DNA of 15,449 nt from Rhodospirillaceae bacterium (GCA_018660965.1 JABJJH010000119.1:1-15449), one strand, 5' to 3'; positions 7,256-14,379 are shown, numbered from the stretch's first letter. Notes: generated by a model from the sequence alone, not told the origin. Program-made: numbers and translations.

Positions 7256-7304
7256 TGGCGACCCCAACGGGATTTGAACCCGTGTTGCCGCCTTGAAAGG
7301 GCAA
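7256..7304 (-). tRNA. 3' fragment of tRNA-Glu (UUC), probable attachment-site half
   Basis: Read on the minus strand: anticodon loop CTTTCAA (anticodon TTC), 3' anticodon stem GGCGG, variable loop CAAC, T arm ACGGG-TTCAAAT-CCCGT, 3' acceptor strand TGGGGTC, discriminator G and encoded CCA (7256-7258). This matches the 3' half of bacterial tRNA-Glu. The 5' anticodon strand is only TTGCC (two G-T pairs), and further upstream there is no D arm and no GACCCCA to close the acceptor stem. The gene is therefore truncated, not intact. The surviving piece, anticodon arm to 3' end, is the segment that tyrosine integrases usually duplicate at tRNA insertion sites. Confidence 0.75.
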
Positions 7305-7369
7305 AATCCTCCTGTTTTTGGGACGTCTGAAAATGCATGCGGACTCCATTTTATTCATGTTAACAATGG

Positions 7370-7409
7370 ATTTATGTCCGTTGTTATCCCCTTTCGTCCG
7401 GACATAAAT
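7370..7409. repeat. Perfect 11-bp inverted repeat between tRNA fragment and integrase
   Basis: ATTTATGTCCG (7370-7380) and CGGACATAAAT (7399-7409) are exact reverse complements separated by 18 bp. The arms are spaced about three helical turns apart (29 bp start to start), suiting a dimeric DNA-binding protein. The location next to the att-like tRNA fragment and just upstream of a promoter suggests integrase/excisionase binding or a repressor operator. Confidence 0.7.
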
Positions 7410-7421
7410 TTTCCGTATAAT
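7393..7421 (+). promoter_or_regulatory. Possible integrase promoter with consensus -10
   Basis: A perfect TATAAT (7416-7421) lies 37 bp before the integrase ATG at 7459. The -35 region at 17-bp spacing is poor (TTCGTC, 7393-7398) and overlaps the right arm of the inverted repeat, as expected of a regulated promoter. Candidate only. Confidence 0.35.
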
Positions 7422-7458
7422 TTCCGACAAAATTAATTTGTCCAATTTTGGTGATTCA

Positions 7459-7570
7459 ATGACCCGCACCGTACGCGATGCAAAGCTGGATACGCCGACA
7501 GCACGCGCCAAATTGTCCCCCAGACGCGAACCATATTGGAGGGCAATTTCCACAGGGTGCGGCCTCGGAT
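7459..7570 (+). pseudogene. N-terminal fragment of a tyrosine-type site-specific integrase
   Basis: Translation from ATG 7459 reads TRTVRDAKLDTPTARAKL, then SPRREPYWRAISTGCGLG. This is the characteristic N terminus of a group of alphaproteobacterial phage/island integrases (RTVRDAKL-x-TRTARAKL, then PYWR and G-x-x-LGYR). Only about 37 codons survive. After the glycine at about 7568 the frame passes directly into IS3 transposase sequence. The whole core-binding and catalytic domain (R-H-R-Y) is missing, so it is inactive. It lies about 155 bp from the tRNA-Glu fragment and is transcribed away from it. Confidence 0.7.
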
Positions 7571-7856
7571 GTGGGAGTCCCCGCATGCATGTTGATTTGT
7601 GCGAGGACGGTTTGAACGCCGGTCGCCATCGCACTGCCCGGTTGATGCGCGACAACGACCTGAAAGCCACCCAGAAGCGCCGTTACAAGAACGAAGACGG
7701 ACAGCAATCACGCTGGGCCGATTATCGCCAACCTTCTCGATCAGGATTTTACAAGTGACGGACCGGACCAGTAATGGCGTCGGTATTAAGCTATGTCTGG
7801 ACAGCCGAAGGTTGGCTTTACCTCGCCATCTTGCTGGACCTCTTCTTCCCGTCGCA

Positions 7857-7904
7857 TCCCCCGGGTCGGGCTTCGCTCGCCCGAGGCCAGGCTCTGGCTG
7901 GACC
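7857..7904 (+). repeat. Short GC-rich hairpin insertion in orfB, copy 1
   Basis: Between the codons for LLDLFSRR and GWTLSDRL of the transposase lie about 38 extra bases that begin CCCCCGGGTC and contain hairpins TCGGGC/GCCCGA (arms 7865-7870 and 7878-7883) and GCCAG/CTGGC (about 7885-7899). They do not belong to the transposase reading frame. The right boundary is approximate. Confidence 0.55.
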
Positions 7905-8085
7905 CTAAGCGATCGGTTGAAAAAGGACCTGGCTCTGGCAGCCCTGCGCCACGCCATCGCCGTGCGCAATCCAGCGCCGGTCTCATCCATTATTCCGATC
8001 GCGGCAGCCAGTATTGATTCGACAACTATCAGAGGTTCCTGAAAGCCTATGACGTGATCGCGTTCATGAGTGGAAAGGGGAATTG

Positions 8086-8117
8086 TGTAGCCTGCCCTCT
8101 GGCTCTTGACCCGGGGG
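8086..8117 (-). repeat. Short GC-rich insertion in orfB, copy 2 (opposite orientation)
   Basis: The expected NCYDxAMxxTVF stretch of the transposase is interrupted after NC by about 29-31 bases. Read on the minus strand these begin CCCCCGGGTC and end CAGGCTAC, sharing the CCCCCGGGTC start and an internal CAGGCT with copy 1. The middle parts differ. Confidence 0.5.
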
Positions 8118-8329
8118 ACAGTGCGATGGCGGGGACCGTGTTCAAAACCATCAAATCAGAGTTGGTCTGGCGAACCAGTTTCCATATCCGGCGACACGCC
8201 GAAAAAGCCATTGGCCGCTACATCGACGGCTTCTAAAATCCAACCCGGCGTCATTCCGCGCTCGGCTGCAAATCGCCAATCACATTCGAGGCCGCGATGG
8301 CCTATACAAACCAACCGTCCCTCTACTAA

Positions 8330-8399
8330 ACACGGGCAAGTCCAGGATACAAATTCGCTCCGGAAAGAAGTGGGTTCTGGTTCGGTAAGGAGACTGACA
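8330..8399 (+). other. Probable junction of two IS3 ends
   Basis: These 70 bp lie between the end of an orfB and the start of an orfA, so they should hold a right IS end followed by a left IS end. CCAGGATACA (8342-8351, ending CA) and TGGGTTCTGG (8371-8380, starting TG) are weak inverted repeats of each other (7 of 10) with 19 bp between. A Shine-Dalgarno-like AAGGAG (8387-8392) precedes the orfA ATG. Confidence 0.35.
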
Positions 8400-8506
8400 T
8401 GAAACGCTCACGGCTCACCGAAGAACAACTTTTGAGGTCCTGCGCTAGCGAGAAAGCCTGCATGAAGACGGTGGATGTTTGCAGCCGTCACGGCATCTCG
8501 GAAGCG
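8400..8506 (+). pseudogene. N-terminal fragment of an IS3-family orfA (helix-turn-helix)
   Basis: ATG 8400 gives MKRSRLTEEQ, eleven drifted residues, then MKTVDVCSRHGISEA. This is the conserved start of IS3-family orfA (MKRSRxTEEQIIG...GMKTADVCRRHGISEATFYKWK). Similarity stops at GCG 8506, where the sequence becomes the antisense of the DUF4910 gene. About 36 codons remain and it is not functional. It is downstream of the orfB fragment, the reverse of normal IS order. Confidence 0.82.
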
Positions 8507-9867
8507 TTAAAAGGGCTCACCTCATCCACCTTGGAAATCAGCTTCTTTTCAAGGAACTTCTCAACTGGCTCGTCAAACGCTTCAATGGGCATATCGTACT
8601 TTTCGGCAATCGAAAGCAAATCAAGTTTTCCGTCGAGACTTCCCATAAGTTCGAAATAAGCGCGTGCTATAAGATTCCCATGCTTTCCGTCGCCTGCGCC
8701 ATGCTGGTACGGAAAAATTCCATATTTCGAGAGAAAAGGATCAACGGTATAATTAGCTTGATAGGTGACGGCTCGCTCCACCGTCATTATCGCGTCCCAT
8801 GCAACTTTCAAGGTTTCGAAAAGATATTCCGGTTTCACCAATGACAGGTCGTCCGCCGAGCTATGATAGGCGGGATACAGATCCAAATTGGGGCCCCCAC
8901 GCGTAAATGTGCAAAATGGGATACGCAATCCTGCGCTGTCGAAATGCATAGCGTCCGAGCCCCCGGTCCATCTAGAATACGGAAGTGGCTCGTCGGGCAT
9001 TTCATTCCAGCGAAGCGCGTGCCGAGCGGCGCGATCAAACACACTGTTTGCTTCGAAAGTCCCGGTAAAGCGAATCGGCGCCGCATCACCGCACATCATG
9101 AATGAATAACCGCCAACAGTCCGTTTAAGACGATCCGGGTAATTGGCTATATAGGCAATCGCGCCAATGCTTTCCGGCCATAGCGCTAAACGATATGAAA
9201 AATGCCGTCGTGGTAGCGCCGAGAGCATTCGGAACAATTCGACGGCCACGACGACGCTACTCAAATTATCGTTAGCGCCCTTCGGGTGACAAAGATATGT
9301 GTTGAGTAGGATTTCCTGTTTCGATTCGCCCGGAAGGAAAGCGTCGCCGATGCGGAGTGAACCGTCAAATTGCGCCACGTCGATATGGACGTGATAATTC
9401 CCCGGCGCGAGCGCTTCGACTTGTTTTTTACTCGCGCATAAACCCCATCGTTCCCGATAGTAGGTTTGTCGCAACGGTACCGCATCGTCCAAATGCGAAT
9501 GGATCTCGATATGACGTATCAATTCATCACGGTCGATCACGCCATCAAAGGGCTGGCCATAAAGAAGAACATGGTAGCTCTCATTGGCGGAATCGATAAC
9601 CCTATCGCCATTGGAGTCCTCGACCCATACCTCATTGGGTTGAAACTCCTTCGGTATGAGCCATCCCATTACGTCGGTTCCGGATGGAAACTCGGAAATG
9701 TCTAGCGCGACGTGGCGGCTTATCCGTTTAAGGGAATCATGAAATCCTGGTCCACATAACGCCCGATAATGCGGGAAAAGTTCCTCCATGAGGGCCCACA
9801 TGTTTTCACTATTCTCTACGGCTGGCGCGTAAGCATTTGGAAAAATGTCACCGTCAGGCGTCACCAT
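8488..9867 (-). CDS. DUF4910-domain aminopeptidase-like zinc enzyme with C-terminal winged helix
   Basis: 459 residues. The sequence follows the DUF4910 / aminopeptidase-like family of polysaccharide and secondary-metabolite loci: an inserted N-terminal domain (about 50-185), then an M28-type metallopeptidase fold. Candidate metal and catalytic residues are His194 and Asp200 (YLCHPKGANDNLSS), Glu232 (WPESIGA), Asp305 (TGGSDAMHFD) and His335 (YHSSADD). A winged-helix tail spans about 390-450. It may cleave an amide such as an N-acyl or peptidyl group, but the true substrate is unknown. The ATG overlaps the ACP stop by 7 nt (9861-9867), so translation is coupled. The last residues after SPF (NASEMP and the stop) lie antisense in the orfA fragment, so the native C terminus has been replaced at about base 8506; the catalytic part is untouched. 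Confidence 0.88.
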   Translation of the reverse strand: MVTPDGDIFPNAYAPAVENSENMWALMEELFPHYRALCGPGFHDSLKRISRHVALDISEFPSGTDVMGWLIPKEFQPNEVWVEDSNGDRVIDSANESYHVLLYGQPFDGVIDRDELIRHIEIHSHLDDAVPLRQTYYRERWGLCASKKQVEALAPGNYHVHIDVAQFDGSLRIGDAFLPGESKQEILLNTYLCHPKGANDNLSSVVVAVELFRMLSALPRRHFSYRLALWPESIGAIAYIANYPDRLKRTVGGYSFMMCGDAAPIRFTGTFEANSVFDRAARHALRWNEMPDEPLPYSRWTGGSDAMHFDSAGLRIPFCTFTRGGPNLDLYPAYHSSADDLSLVKPEYLFETLKVAWDAIMTVERAVTYQANYTVDPFLSKYGIFPYQHGAGDGKHGNLIARAYFELMGSLDGKLDLLSIAEKYDMPIEAFDEPVEKFLEKKLISKVDEVSPFNASEMP

Positions 9868-10103
9868 TTTATTTCACAGCCCTTCGTTTGAAGAAGCTCG
9901 ACCAAATCTCCAACACTGCGCGCTTTATGAATCTCGTCAGGGGCAAGCATTACGTCGAATTCCTCTTCGAGAGCGATCATCAGATTAATATGGTTGAATG
10001 AATCCCATTTTTTAACATCCTTTGCGACCAAATCCGGCTGGAGCACAAGTGATTCGTCCTCAAATACCTCACGAAAACATTCCGTCAAACGATCAATGCT
10101 CAT
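9861..10103 (-). CDS. Standalone acyl carrier protein
   Basis: 80 residues, typical for a discrete ACP. The helix-2 motif KKWDSFNHINLMIALEEEF places the phosphopantetheine attachment at Ser35 (DSF instead of the common DSL). Acidic helices follow (EEEFDVMLAPDEI). The holo-protein carries acyl groups as thioesters in the cytoplasm. Shine-Dalgarno AAGGAA lies 5-10 nt before ATG 10103, and the gap from the acyltransferase gene is 27 nt. Position between an N-acyltransferase and a DUF4910 gene, and downstream of an FkbH-like gene, suggests it is the carrier for the acyl unit of this pathway and not the housekeeping fatty-acid ACP. Confidence 0.92.
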   Translation of the reverse strand: MSIDRLTECFREVFEDESLVLQPDLVAKDVKKWDSFNHINLMIALEEEFDVMLAPDEIHKARSVGDLVELLQTKGCEIKW

Positions 10104-10130
10104 GACTTTCCTTCACATGTTTTTTCTTTT

Positions 10131-10985
10131 CTAGCCCTCAAATCGTTCCTCCTCTGAAAGACTTGCAATTTCCCGCACCTTGCCATGGATGACCCAATTC
10201 CTAACTTCGTCATCATTCGTCACATAGGCGTACGGGTTTTGCTCCAGCATCTCGCAAGTCACCGCAACAATGTCCGAGGCGTGGGACGCCTCTAGTGGAA
10301 TGGCTGGATGCTTCGCTGAAATGACGGCGCCGGACTCAACCAGGCGCGGATAAATCCGTCCATGATCCCAGTTTGGTGAAACGTTGGCGGAACGAGAATA
10401 CATAACCTCTTCGCAAGACCCCAGCGAAATTCCATCCTGGCGGAGGTCTCCGTGAAACCGCTTGTGGTAACGATAGGGGACGCTCAGCAGTTCCTCGGCA
10501 TAATGATAAAGGCTACAGGCTTCATGCCAAGGAACCCCGAGAATGAGTATCTTGGCGTTGACGCGCGCGAGCCATGCCAAGGCCCCATCCTGCCCCCAAG
10601 CCGTGCGGCAGGGTAAGTTCAGGAATTCCTCCGATCGTGGACCCGTGACCATATAACTGTTCATCGGCTTAACAAGGCGACTAAATGTCGGGCGCTCGAC
10701 CGCGCAATCCGGCAACACGCCAATGTCCGTCTGTGTACGCTTTAGATCGAAAATCCTAGTTCGTGGAAATGAAAAGCAGTAGGCGGGCACAACGAGCGTT
10801 CGTCGGCTTCCAATGAAGTCCTCAAACACGTCGAGTAACTTTGTGGGCGTTTCATGGGGCGCCCAACGAAAGCGATGCGCGAACGTATAGAGCCCGGAAA
10901 AAACCGCCAACACTTCATCTTCGGGGCCAACGACTTCATCAAGGACTCGATAAAAGTCGTCCTCGGACAATGCGCCAACTGGCAT
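10131..10985 (-). CDS. AAC(3)-family N-acyltransferase (Antibiotic_NAT fold)
   Basis: 284 residues, normal for the family of aminoglycoside 3-N-acetyltransferases. Recognisable parts are the start (LSEDDFYRVLDEVVGPEDEVLAVFSGLY), LVVPAYCFSF (64-73), TQTDIGVLPD (84-93), SRLVKPMNSYMVTGP (102-116) and the active-site segment ACSLYHYAEE (156-165), in which His161 and Glu164 correspond to the catalytic His/Glu pair. AAC(3)-fold enzymes acylate amines from CoA or carrier thioesters. Within an ACP/FkbH operon, transfer of the carrier-bound acyl group to an amine (amino sugar or small molecule) is likelier than antibiotic resistance. The gene starts 2 nt after the radical SAM stop, so translation is coupled. 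Donor and acceptor are inference. Confidence 0.88.
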   Translation of the reverse strand: MPVGALSEDDFYRVLDEVVGPEDEVLAVFSGLYTFAHRFRWAPHETPTKLLDVFEDFIGSRRTLVVPAYCFSFPRTRIFDLKRTQTDIGVLPDCAVERPTFSRLVKPMNSYMVTGPRSEEFLNLPCRTAWGQDGALAWLARVNAKILILGVPWHEACSLYHYAEELLSVPYRYHKRFHGDLRQDGISLGSCEEVMYSRSANVSPNWDHGRIYPRLVESGAVISAKHPAIPLEASHASDIVAVTCEMLEQNPYAYVTNDDEVRNWVIHGKVREIASLSEEERFEG

Positions 10986-10987
10986 TG

Positions 10988-12568
10988 TTACGCCACTCGC
11001 GATGTAATCGCGCCCTCGACTACACCGTACTTTAACATTTGCGCGCGTGTCATTTCGTTAATTTCTCGCCGGTACTCCTTAACCTCTTCCGCACTCATGC
11101 CTTTGGAAATCAAATACGCGATTTCCCATAACGTATAGTCCGGATTTACAAACGTGGCGTTGTTAATATTGAGAAACAGACGATTTACATGCGCAATCGC
11201 CTCGGACCAATTCATCGTTTTGTGAGACCAGAATAATCCATTTCCCGTTAGGTCCCACTCGCCGGCTCGTTGGTGTATAGGGGTGTGATGTAGATAGTAA
11301 AACGGTTGAATGAAGTAATAATCCAACCCAGAATTTTCAATAAACTTACGAGTCTCCTCGACGGTTTCCTCCGTCTCACCCGGAAATCCAACGATAAACG
11401 AGCCAACCGTTATGATCCCCGCTTCCCGGAGCCACTTTACACCATCTTTGTAGAACTCAATTATCGCGCCTTTCTTCATATTCTTAAGAATCTGGTTGGA
11501 CCCGGACTCCACACCAAGAAATACGCCTTTGCAGCCACTGCGCGCCATCTTTTTTACCAATGGTTCATCCACGTATTGGCATCGCAGGAACGAGTACCAG
11601 GGCATTTCAAGCCCTTCGTCAATCATCTTATCCAGTAATTCCTCGAATCGTTTTCGCGGGACATTGAACGTATCATCAACGAAAAATAACGTCTTTAAAT
11701 CCTGTTCCTTGGCCTTTCGAAGCATCCCGATAACATTGTCCAATGTTGTCTGAGCAAGATCGCCGGCTATGGTAGGGTAGGAACAGAAGGCGCACTTGAA
11801 GCTGCAGCTCCGCGCGGTGCGGATGTGCGCCATTTCCCCAGAGTTTATTCCCTCGAAATCTATGAGGGTGTCGTTAATATCGTTGGTTTCCGGGATTCGT
11901 GCGCCATGGTTAACACTTCCCTCCGAAGTCAGCCAAATCAAGTTTGGCACCTCACTCAGCTTACCAGGGAAAGACTCGACCAGCTTTAGGAAGCCCGCTT
12001 CTCCCTGGGCGTCATTCAAGAATGCATCGACACCGGATTCGAGCAAATACTTCCCCTGCTCCGCTTCACTCATATAGAGCAATGTCGTGAACACATGATG
12101 TCCGCCTGCCACGATAAATACGTCAGGAAGGTTCTCACGTACGAGTTGCCCCATTTTGCTAAGGTGATTTTGAGAGAGCACGAATGTCGTGCTCAAGGCG
12201 ATTATGTCGGGTTTAAACGCCCGAATAGATGCAAATTCAGCCTCGGCATTCGCGGAATCTATGTAGTTAACAAGCTTCACCTCGAATCCATGACGACGGA
12301 GATACGACGCTAACAGCAAACTTGAGCAAAGCAGCATTTCCCATACAGAAAATGGTTCTGAATTCGGTATGCCCCGTTTGTTTTTCAGATAAGCAATATG
12401 ATCGTAAAATTCGCCGTCCCCGGTTGCGACTCGCGTGAAATTCTGCATTTTCACGACCTGTGCGGCTCTTGCTTCATTCTTGGGTAAAGACAGGACATTG
12501 GGCGCCGAGGCCATATGGCCAACGACAACCACACGCGGGCGGGTCATATTTTCTTGGACATTCACCAT
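10988..12568 (-). CDS. B12-binding-domain radical SAM enzyme (PhpK-like group)
   Basis: 526 residues. The N-terminal part (about 10-230) is a Rossmann-like cobalamin-binding domain without the DxHxxG motif: ASYLRRHGFEVKLVNY, then KPDIIALSTTF and VFIVAGGHH. The radical SAM core carries CSFKCAFC with Cys255, Cys259 and Cys262 binding the 4Fe-4S cluster, followed by FFVDDTFNVP, LGVESGSNQILKNMKKG and GSFIVGFPGETEETVEET. The C-terminal part has NATFVNPDYTLWEIAYLISKG. The layout resembles the PhpK group of radical SAM P-methyltransferases and relatives. B12 radical SAM enzymes methylate unactivated carbon or phosphinate phosphorus; here no phosphonate gene is visible, so carbon methylation of the carrier-bound unit is my guess. 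ATG 12568 is 2 nt from the FkbH stop; Met8 (12547) is an alternative start. Confidence 0.9.
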   Translation of the reverse strand: MVNVQENMTRPRVVVVGHMASAPNVLSLPKNEARAAQVVKMQNFTRVATGDGEFYDHIAYLKNKRGIPNSEPFSVWEMLLCSSLLLASYLRRHGFEVKLVNYIDSANAEAEFASIRAFKPDIIALSTTFVLSQNHLSKMGQLVRENLPDVFIVAGGHHVFTTLLYMSEAEQGKYLLESGVDAFLNDAQGEAGFLKLVESFPGKLSEVPNLIWLTSEGSVNHGARIPETNDINDTLIDFEGINSGEMAHIRTARSCSFKCAFCSYPTIAGDLAQTTLDNVIGMLRKAKEQDLKTLFFVDDTFNVPRKRFEELLDKMIDEGLEMPWYSFLRCQYVDEPLVKKMARSGCKGVFLGVESGSNQILKNMKKGAIIEFYKDGVKWLREAGIITVGSFIVGFPGETEETVEETRKFIENSGLDYYFIQPFYYLHHTPIHQRAGEWDLTGNGLFWSHKTMNWSEAIAHVNRLFLNINNATFVNPDYTLWEIAYLISKGMSAEEVKEYRREINEMTRAQMLKYGVVEGAITSRVA

Positions 12569-12570
12569 CT

Positions 12571-14322
12571 TCAGCTTTCAATTTTTATGAAATGTCTGGG
12601 CGCAAACACGTTACGAGACTCCCAACGGGAAATCTCACCGGAACCTCCATTTTGCGTGAACCCAAGTTGTTCTAATTTTCCCACGATCATTTTATTTTGA
12701 TCCGTTGGGCAATACCCTACCTCAACCGAAGAGTAACCTTGTTCATTCATCCAGCCAGTCAAGTGACTGAACATTCCGTCCTCGACTCCACGACCAAATA
12801 CACGGCACGATAGAACCCACTCCTCAATATATACTTTCGAATTCGACAACCTGGCCAACAAAACACAAATAATGCCAGCGTCTCCAAATCGATCCTTGAG
12901 CGTCCCGCAAAAAGCATATCCATCGGGATCATCGGATAGAGTCGTTATCTTTTTTGCAGAGGACCGTTTATTCGTAACATTAAACTGATTTGTTTTCTGA
13001 ACCAATGACGTTACACGCGGAAGATTTTTTTGAGAAATCAAGTCAACTTTCAATTCCATACGAAGCGATTTCAGATAAGTTTCGTAATCGACCGCCTCGG
13101 CCACCGCTTGCTGTCGTTCTACCTCTTCGCGATACATTTGAGTGCGCCTTTGGTCTTCTTCGCGTAGGATAGGTACGCTAAACAGGCCACTTCGCAAGAG
13201 TTCTGGAACACGCGCCTCGGGATCGTCACATAAATCAGGCACAATTAGGTTGGGCAAGAAACTGCGAGCCTCATGCCGTTCATGCAGTGAATCGTCCAGA
13301 AAGCAAATATTTTCTATTCCAAGATTAAGGTCATCCGCGATTTTTCGGATCGCTTCATGCTTCCGCGACCAGGACGCGTGAAAATAGACGATATCCGAGA
13401 GTTCGAGAACCATTTCTGCGCGTTCGTTGAACGGTCGCCGTGCTTGCTCGGGTTCGTTCTTACTGGCAACGCAGATGGGAACCCCGGCTAATGATAGATC
13501 CTTCAGGAAGCGTTGCATTTCAACAAAAGGCCGACCTTCGTCATCCGGGTCGAGGCGAAGGTTCTCCGGGCCATCATCGCCGACGACCCCTCCCCAGAGC
13601 GTGTTGTCAAGGTCGGTGATCACCGCCTTTACAACAGGGCGCACCGCTAGGGACAAAGCTTCCGCGGCGGCGACGCCAACCGCAGCGGCGGCGTCTGGAT
13701 GACACGCGCATTTCCCCAATGTCCAATAGCGCGAAGCGTGCCACGGAGAACGTCCGTGACGACGTTGTAAATGGTCAACCGATAAACGCACCGTTGTCGG
13801 CGGAAGCGAAGAGTCGATCACGTCGAGGAGTTCGTGACGCCAACGCGCGAATGGTGAAAACGGATCGTCTTCCCAATGCAACGCTTCGGGCAGAATGACC
13901 AGCAGGCCTTCGCCGCGCGCCGCAATCGAGGCGGCCGCCGCTTTGACTCCTTGCGTATCGAATTCCCGACGTTCGGTCCCACCTCGGGAGGCGCCGAGCG
14001 CTGACAGCCACACCACCCACCAGTCGACCTTCGCCTTTCCCTGGAGAGCGGCGCTCACCCATCCGTCATGGTCGAGACTAGTACACTCAACGTGAAATCC
14101 ATTTCCGGCGAAGGCGGCGATCATGGCTGGACGGATAAAATCCGTATTGCAGTTACCGCCTAACGCGATCTTGATGCGCCGCGAAAACAAGTCAACCGTA
14201 CAATTATCGTCAAGTTTTGCCAGCTTGCGCTCAAGCCGCTTGGCCACCCGATAGGATGGCGCCACCATGAACTTGGCCAATGCTGGCCGCAACGCATCGG
14301 TGGAAGGATTATGCATTCTCAT
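12571..14322 (-). CDS. FkbH-like HAD-IIIC enzyme (acyl loading onto ACP)
   Basis: 583 residues in three parts. The N-terminal SGNH-like segment holds KIALGGNCNTDFIRPAM (51-67). A HAD domain follows: motif I ITDLDNTLWGGVVGDDG (235-251, nucleophile Asp237 and Asp239), VASKNE (285-290), and CFLDDSLHERHEAR (340-353, with Asp343 and Asp344). A C-terminal GNAT-like domain has TNQFNVTNKR (444-453) and EEWVLSCRVFGRGVE (500-514). FkbH-type enzymes take a glyceryl group from 1,3-bisphosphoglycerate and load it on a discrete ACP, the step that precedes methoxymalonyl- or lactyl-type units; the ACP three genes downstream is the obvious partner. It lies 57 nt after the hotdog-SDR stop and 2 nt before the radical SAM gene. 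The 5' half looks clearly GC-richer than the 3' half. Confidence 0.9.
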   Translation of the reverse strand: MRMHNPSTDALRPALAKFMVAPSYRVAKRLERKLAKLDDNCTVDLFSRRIKIALGGNCNTDFIRPAMIAAFAGNGFHVECTSLDHDGWVSAALQGKAKVDWWVVWLSALGASRGGTERREFDTQGVKAAAASIAARGEGLLVILPEALHWEDDPFSPFARWRHELLDVIDSSLPPTTVRLSVDHLQRRHGRSPWHASRYWTLGKCACHPDAAAAVGVAAAEALSLAVRPVVKAVITDLDNTLWGGVVGDDGPENLRLDPDDEGRPFVEMQRFLKDLSLAGVPICVASKNEPEQARRPFNERAEMVLELSDIVYFHASWSRKHEAIRKIADDLNLGIENICFLDDSLHERHEARSFLPNLIVPDLCDDPEARVPELLRSGLFSVPILREEDQRRTQMYREEVERQQAVAEAVDYETYLKSLRMELKVDLISQKNLPRVTSLVQKTNQFNVTNKRSSAKKITTLSDDPDGYAFCGTLKDRFGDAGIICVLLARLSNSKVYIEEWVLSCRVFGRGVEDGMFSHLTGWMNEQGYSSVEVGYCPTDQNKMIVGKLEQLGFTQNGGSGEISRWESRNVFAPRHFIKIES

Positions 14323-14379
14323 CCGGAATGGTCATGGCGACGCGGCGCCGATCACCGCGCCATTTGTTCGAAGCGCTAC

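Larger units (their letters stand above)
7571..8329 (+). pseudogene. Degenerate IS3-family transposase orfB (DDE integrase core)
   Basis: Pieced across frames it reads as the C-terminal two-thirds of an IS3 orfB: GSPRMHVDL...GRHRTARLMRDNDLKA, then LLDQDFTSDGPDQ, YVWTAEGWLYLAILLDL, SDRLKKDLALAALRHAIAVR, LIHYSDRGSQY, RFLKAYDVIA, SGKGNC, TVFKTIKSELVWRTSFH, RRHAEKAIGRYIDGF, and NPTRRHSALG up to TAA 8327-8329. Frameshifts (for example near 7735 and 7850), a stop replacing Tyr at 8234-8236 and two short GC-rich insertions (about 7857-7895 and 8086-8117) break it. The N-terminal part and orfA are missing, lost at the junction with the integrase fragment. It is an inactive relic. Confidence 0.88.

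Noticed and set aside
7256..7340. Complete tRNA-Glu, or a tRNA interrupted by an intron
   Set aside because: No D arm and no 5' acceptor strand (GACCCCA) can be found on the minus-strand side up to about 7460. The break is in the 5' anticodon stem, not at a known intron position, so a truncated copy fits better.
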